Origin: Verrucomicrobiota bacterium | GTDB lineage: Bacteria; Verrucomicrobiota; Verrucomicrobiia; Opitutales; Opitutaceae | Direction: 5' to 3' | Assembly: GCA_026398065.1 (NCBI GenBank) | Contig: JAPLTR010000259.1 | Coordinates: forward strand, 1 to 35,950 | DNA length: 35,950 nt | Shown here: positions 33,218-35,950 of the stretch, piece by piece | Position numbering within the stretch: the stretch's first letter is position 1 | Layout of the letters: each line of letters starts with the position of its first letter | The notes under the pieces: model-generated | Databases searched by the model: none | The model's input: only the letters and a program-made list of their open reading frames with translations | What the model was told of the DNA's origin: nothing | Made by a program: the position numbers and the translations under genes

Positions 33218-33245
33218 TTTTTCCACGTCCTCCCGTCCCTCCTCA

Positions 33246-34286
33246 ATGCCGCTCGACCTTCGCTCCCACCTGCGCGCCGGCCAGGTCATCCCCGCCCTCC
33301 CGCTCGCCCTCGGTAAAAACCGTCGCTGGGACGAAGCCCGCCAGCGCGCCGTCGTCCGCTACTATGTCGACGCGGGTTCTGGCGGTCTCGCCGTCGGGGT
33401 GCACTCGACGCAGTTCGCCATCCGCGAACCCAAGATCGGCCTGTACGAACCCGTCCTCCGTCTGGCCGCGGAGACCGCCGCCGCGTGGCTCGCCCCGAAG
33501 CCCCGGCCGTTCGTCCTGATCGCCGGCCTCTGCGGCCGCACGCCGCAGGCCCGCGCCGAGGCCCGCACCGCCCGCCGTCTCGGCTACCACGCCGGCCTCC
33601 TCAGCCTCGGTGCCTGGGCCGGCGAGTCGGAAAAGAAGATCCTCGCGCACTGCCGCGCCGTCGCCCGCGAGATCCCGCTCGTCGGTTTCTACCTGCAGAA
33701 CGCCGTCGGCGGCCGCGTTTTCACCTACGATTTCTGGCGCGCTTTCGCCGACATCCCCGAGCTCGTCGCCATCAAGATCGCGCCGTTCAACCGCTACCGC
33801 ACCCTCGACGTTGTGCGCGCCGTCCTCACCTCCGGCCGCGACGACGTCGCGCTCTACACGGGCAACGACGACAACATCCTCGCCGACCTCCTCACGCCCT
33901 TCACCTTCGCCGGCCGCACCCGTCACATCGACGGCGGCCTCCTCGGCCAGTGGGGCGTCTGGACGCAAGCCGCCGTGAAGCTCTTCGCCGACGTGAAGCG
34001 CGCCCGCGCCAGGCCCCGCCTCGACGCCGCCTGGCTCGACCGCAACGCCGCGCTCACCGACATGAACGCCGCCGTCTTCGACGCCGCGAACAACTTCGCC
34101 GGCTGTCTCCCCGGCATCCACGAGGTCCTCCGCCGCCAAGGCATCCTCGCGACCACCGCCTGCCTCGACCCGCACGAAAAACTCTCCCCCGGCCAGGCCG
34201 CCGAGCTCACCCGGGTGGCCAAGGCCTACCCGTGGCTCGTCGATGACGATTTCGTTGCAGTCAACGTCCACCGTTGGCTCGCTTGA
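33246..34286 (+). CDS. Dihydrodipicolinate synthase/N-acetylneuraminate lyase (DapA) family aldolase
   Basis: 346 residues, a TIM barrel of the class I aldolase family. Tyr149 in LVGFYLQNAV and Lys177 in LVAIKIAPFNRY match the catalytic Tyr and Schiff-base Lys and are 28 residues apart, the same spacing as Tyr133/Lys161 in E. coli DapA. Members make or break bonds between pyruvate and aldehydes or sugars. The neighbouring NagA- and NagB-like genes suggest it acts on a sugar acid or amino sugar, but the Gly-rich substrate loop (AGSGGLAVGV) is not diagnostic. It follows CCTCCCGTCCCTCCTCA. It is longer at the C-terminus than DapA (about 290), with an extra helical part. Confidence 0.85.
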   Translation: MPLDLRSHLRAGQVIPALPLALGKNRRWDEARQRAVVRYYVDAGSGGLAVGVHSTQFAIREPKIGLYEPVLRLAAETAAAWLAPKPRPFVLIAGLCGRTPQARAEARTARRLGYHAGLLSLGAWAGESEKKILAHCRAVAREIPLVGFYLQNAVGGRVFTYDFWRAFADIPELVAIKIAPFNRYRTLDVVRAVLTSGRDDVALYTGNDDNILADLLTPFTFAGRTRHIDGGLLGQWGVWTQAAVKLFADVKRARARPRLDAAWLDRNAALTDMNAAVFDAANNFAGCLPGIHEVLRRQGILATTACLDPHEKLSPGQAAELTRVAKAYPWLVDDDFVAVNVHRWLA

Positions 34287-34323
34287 GGGCTCTCCAGCCC
34301 TCTCGTCTTCTTCGTACCCCTGC

Positions 34324-35253
34324 ATGTCCCCCAGCGGCCTTTTCGATTTTCAAGTCAACGGTTTCGGCGGTGTCGACTTCCAGCGCGACGACCTCACGGT
34401 CGCACAGTTGGACCGTGCCGTCGCCGCCCTGCGCCGCCACCGCACGGCGGGCATCCTGACCACTCTCATCACCGACGAGGTCGACGCCCTCGCGCGCCGC
34501 TTCGCTGCGTTCGAAAAGCTCTGCGCCGCCTCCCCGGCCTCCGCGTTGGCGATTCTCGGCTACCATCTCGAGGGCCCGTGGCTCAGCCCCGAGCCCGGCT
34601 ACCGGGGCGCCCACTCGCCCGCTCCGATGCACGCGCCCTCGCTCGCCGAGTGGAACCGACTCCAGTCCGCCGCCAACGGCCGCATCCGCCTCGTCACGCT
34701 CGCGCCCGAATGGCCCGGCAGCGCCGAGGTCATCGCCGCGATCACCCGTTCCGGCGTCCAGGTTTCCCTCGGGCACACAAACGCCACCGAGGCCCAGCTC
34801 GACGAGGCGATCCGCGCCGGCGCGCGGTTCTGCACCCACGTCGGCAATGGCACGCCCCTCGAGCTGCACCGCCACTCCAGCATCGTTCAACGTCTCCTGG
34901 CCCGCGACGAGCTGACCGCCTGCCTCATCCCCGACGGCGTGCACCTGCCACGGTACACGTTGCAGAACTTCTACCGCGCCAAGCCTCCCGGCCGCGTCCT
35001 CTTCACCACCGACGCCATGGCCGGCGCCGGCGCGCCCAACGGACGCTACACCATCGGCCACCACGAGGTGGAGATCGGCGCCGACCGCATCGCCCGCCAG
35101 CCCGGCGGCGCCGGTTTCGCCGGCTCGACGCTCACGCCCGACGAGGGCCTGAAAAACGTGGTGGATTGGCTCGGCATCCCGCCGGCCGCCGCCCATACTC
35201 TGTGGTCCGCTGCTGCCGCCGCCGCCTTCGGCGTCACCCTCCCCCCGCTCTGA
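34324..35253 (+). CDS. NagA-like N-acetylglucosamine-6-phosphate deacetylase lacking the beta-sandwich domain
   Basis: 309 residues against about 380 for NagA. The protein starts directly at the first barrel strand (LFDFQVNGFGGVDFQ, with Gln in place of the HxH motif, as in E. coli NagA). It keeps HLEGPW (Glu83), LGHTNA (His151), THVGN (His172), DGVHLP (His207) and FTTDAM (Asp230), which match the metal ligands and catalytic Asp of NagA. Both halves of the small beta-sandwich domain, normally N- and C-terminal, are missing. It is probably an amidohydrolase acting on an N-acetyl sugar. The ATG follows CGTACCCCTGC; an upstream frame overlaps the DapA-like gene. Confidence 0.83.
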   Translation: MSPSGLFDFQVNGFGGVDFQRDDLTVAQLDRAVAALRRHRTAGILTTLITDEVDALARRFAAFEKLCAASPASALAILGYHLEGPWLSPEPGYRGAHSPAPMHAPSLAEWNRLQSAANGRIRLVTLAPEWPGSAEVIAAITRSGVQVSLGHTNATEAQLDEAIRAGARFCTHVGNGTPLELHRHSSIVQRLLARDELTACLIPDGVHLPRYTLQNFYRAKPPGRVLFTTDAMAGAGAPNGRYTIGHHEVEIGADRIARQPGGAGFAGSTLTPDEGLKNVVDWLGIPPAAAHTLWSAAAAAAFGVTLPPL

Positions 35254-35282
35254 TTTTCCGAACTCCGATCTCCGATTTAGCC

Positions 35283-35950
35283 ATGCCCGTCACCGCTCCG
35301 TATTACTCCACGTCCGGCCGTCTCGCCCTTGAAGTCCACGCCGACCGCCCGGCCCTCGGTCGCGCCGCCGCGCGCGCCGTCGCCGCCCACCTTCACGGCG
35401 TCATCGCCCGGCAGGGCGAGGCCCGCGTGATCTTCGCCTGCGCGCCGTCGCAGGACGAGTTTCTCGCCGCCCTCGTTGACCCCGCCCAGTGCGGGCTCGC
35501 CCTCGACTGGTCGCGCGTCACGGCGTTCCACATGGACGACTACGTCGGCCTGACCGCTGCGCACACCCAGAGTTTCCGCCACTATCTCCAGGAGCACTTC
35601 CTTCGTCATGTGAAGATCGGCCGCTTCCATCCGCTCCCCGCCGAGGAGAAGGACGCCGCCGCGGTCGCCGCCCGCTACTCCGCCCTCCTCCGCGAGAAGC
35701 CGATCGACCTCATCTGCATGGGCATTGGCGAAAACGGCCACATCGCCTTCAACGATCCGCCCGTCGCCGACTTCGCCGACCCGGCGCTCGTGAAGGTGGT
35801 CGAGCTCGACCTCACGTGCCGCCAGCAGCAGGTCAACGACGGCTGCTTCCCCACCCTCGCCGACGTCCCGCTCCACGCCTTCACGCTCACCGTTTCGGTC
35901 TTCCGGCAGGCCCGCCGCCTCAGCATCCACGTCCCCGGCCCCCGCAAGGC
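35283..35950 (+). CDS. NagB-like glucosamine-6-phosphate deaminase family protein, 3' end outside the window
   Basis: 222 residues visible, running off the window edge in frame. The core shows TAFHMDDYVGL (80-90) and ICMGIGENGHIAFNDPP (144-160). Compared with E. coli NagB, Asp141 is Asn151 and Glu148 is Asp158, while His143 is kept (His153). The phosphate loop PTGGTP is replaced by CAPSQDEF (53-60). These changes suggest a related but distinct substrate or mechanism; relatives I recall share them. It is the last visible gene of the cluster, 29 bp after the NagA-like gene. Its true 3' end and any further genes cannot be seen. Confidence 0.87.
   Translation, partial: MPVTAPYYSTSGRLALEVHADRPALGRAAARAVAAHLHGVIARQGEARVIFACAPSQDEFLAALVDPAQCGLALDWSRVTAFHMDDYVGLTAAHTQSFRHYLQEHFLRHVKIGRFHPLPAEEKDAAAVAARYSALLREKPIDLICMGIGENGHIAFNDPPVADFADPALVKVVELDLTCRQQQVNDGCFPTLADVPLHAFTLTVSVFRQARRLSIHVPGPRK

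Noticed and set aside
1-35950. tRNA, rRNA, CRISPR array, insertion sequence, origin
   Set aside because: No cloverleaf, rRNA-like block, spaced direct-repeat array, transposase gene or DnaA-box cluster was seen on either strand.

Overview
The window is very GC-rich DNA from a Gram-negative bacterium, most likely a verrucomicrobium of the Opitutaceae type. The reasons are the mix of families: exported sugar isomerase/epimerases, Gfo/Idh/MocA and DUF1080 proteins, a rhamnogalacturonan lyase, a TonB-dependent receptor, many Tat-type (RR) signal peptides, and almost no Shine-Dalgarno sequences. Instead of purine-rich ribosome sites, about half of the starts follow a C/T-rich tract such as CCCCTCC. 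This placement is inferred from protein content; there is no rRNA in the window.

Layout. 49-6326: exported sugar isomerase/epimerase, secreted alpha/beta hydrolase, a 77-residue orphan, a PL4-type rhamnogalacturonan lyase, an intergenic repeat island and a Tat-exported NHL-type propeller protein. 6327-10404: an exported orphan, a DUF3024 protein, two secreted esterases separated by a palindromic repeat and a duplicated gene tail, and two families of REP-like elements. 10405-12271 (minus): a HEAT-repeat protein followed by a Gfo/Idh/MocA oxidoreductase broken by a frame change and apparent internal deletion. 12516-15436: an operon for ferredoxin and a two-subunit 2-oxoacid:ferredoxin oxidoreductase. 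15456-21300 (minus): a 45-residue membrane protein, an exported TIM-barrel glycosidase-like protein, then a TonB-dependent receptor with a sialidase-type BNR protein 18 bp behind it. 21511-25261: a large beta-helix glycosidase-like protein and a second exported sugar isomerase/epimerase. 25343-26797 (minus): a Fic protein with an overlapping small antitoxin-like gene, and a small HELVH metallopeptidase-like protein. 26982-31915: a GH99-like protein with a 10-bp tandem repeat at its probable start, a LamG plus clan GH-A glycosidase, and a two-domain DUF1080 protein. 32159-end: a four-gene sugar cluster (SDR protein, DapA-like aldolase, NagA-like deacetylase, NagB-like deaminase cut by the window edge).

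How the genes work together. Most products look exported and directed at plant or microbial polysaccharides: pectin backbone cleavage (PL4), glycosidases, esterases that remove acyl groups, a receptor for uptake, and the isomerase, Gfo/Idh and DUF1080 families tied to oxidative 3-keto-glycoside breakdown. The last cluster would handle an amino sugar or related sugar inside the cell. Its four enzymes all depart from the classical Nag pathway, either in active-site residues or in domain content, and it is the best candidate here for an undescribed pathway.
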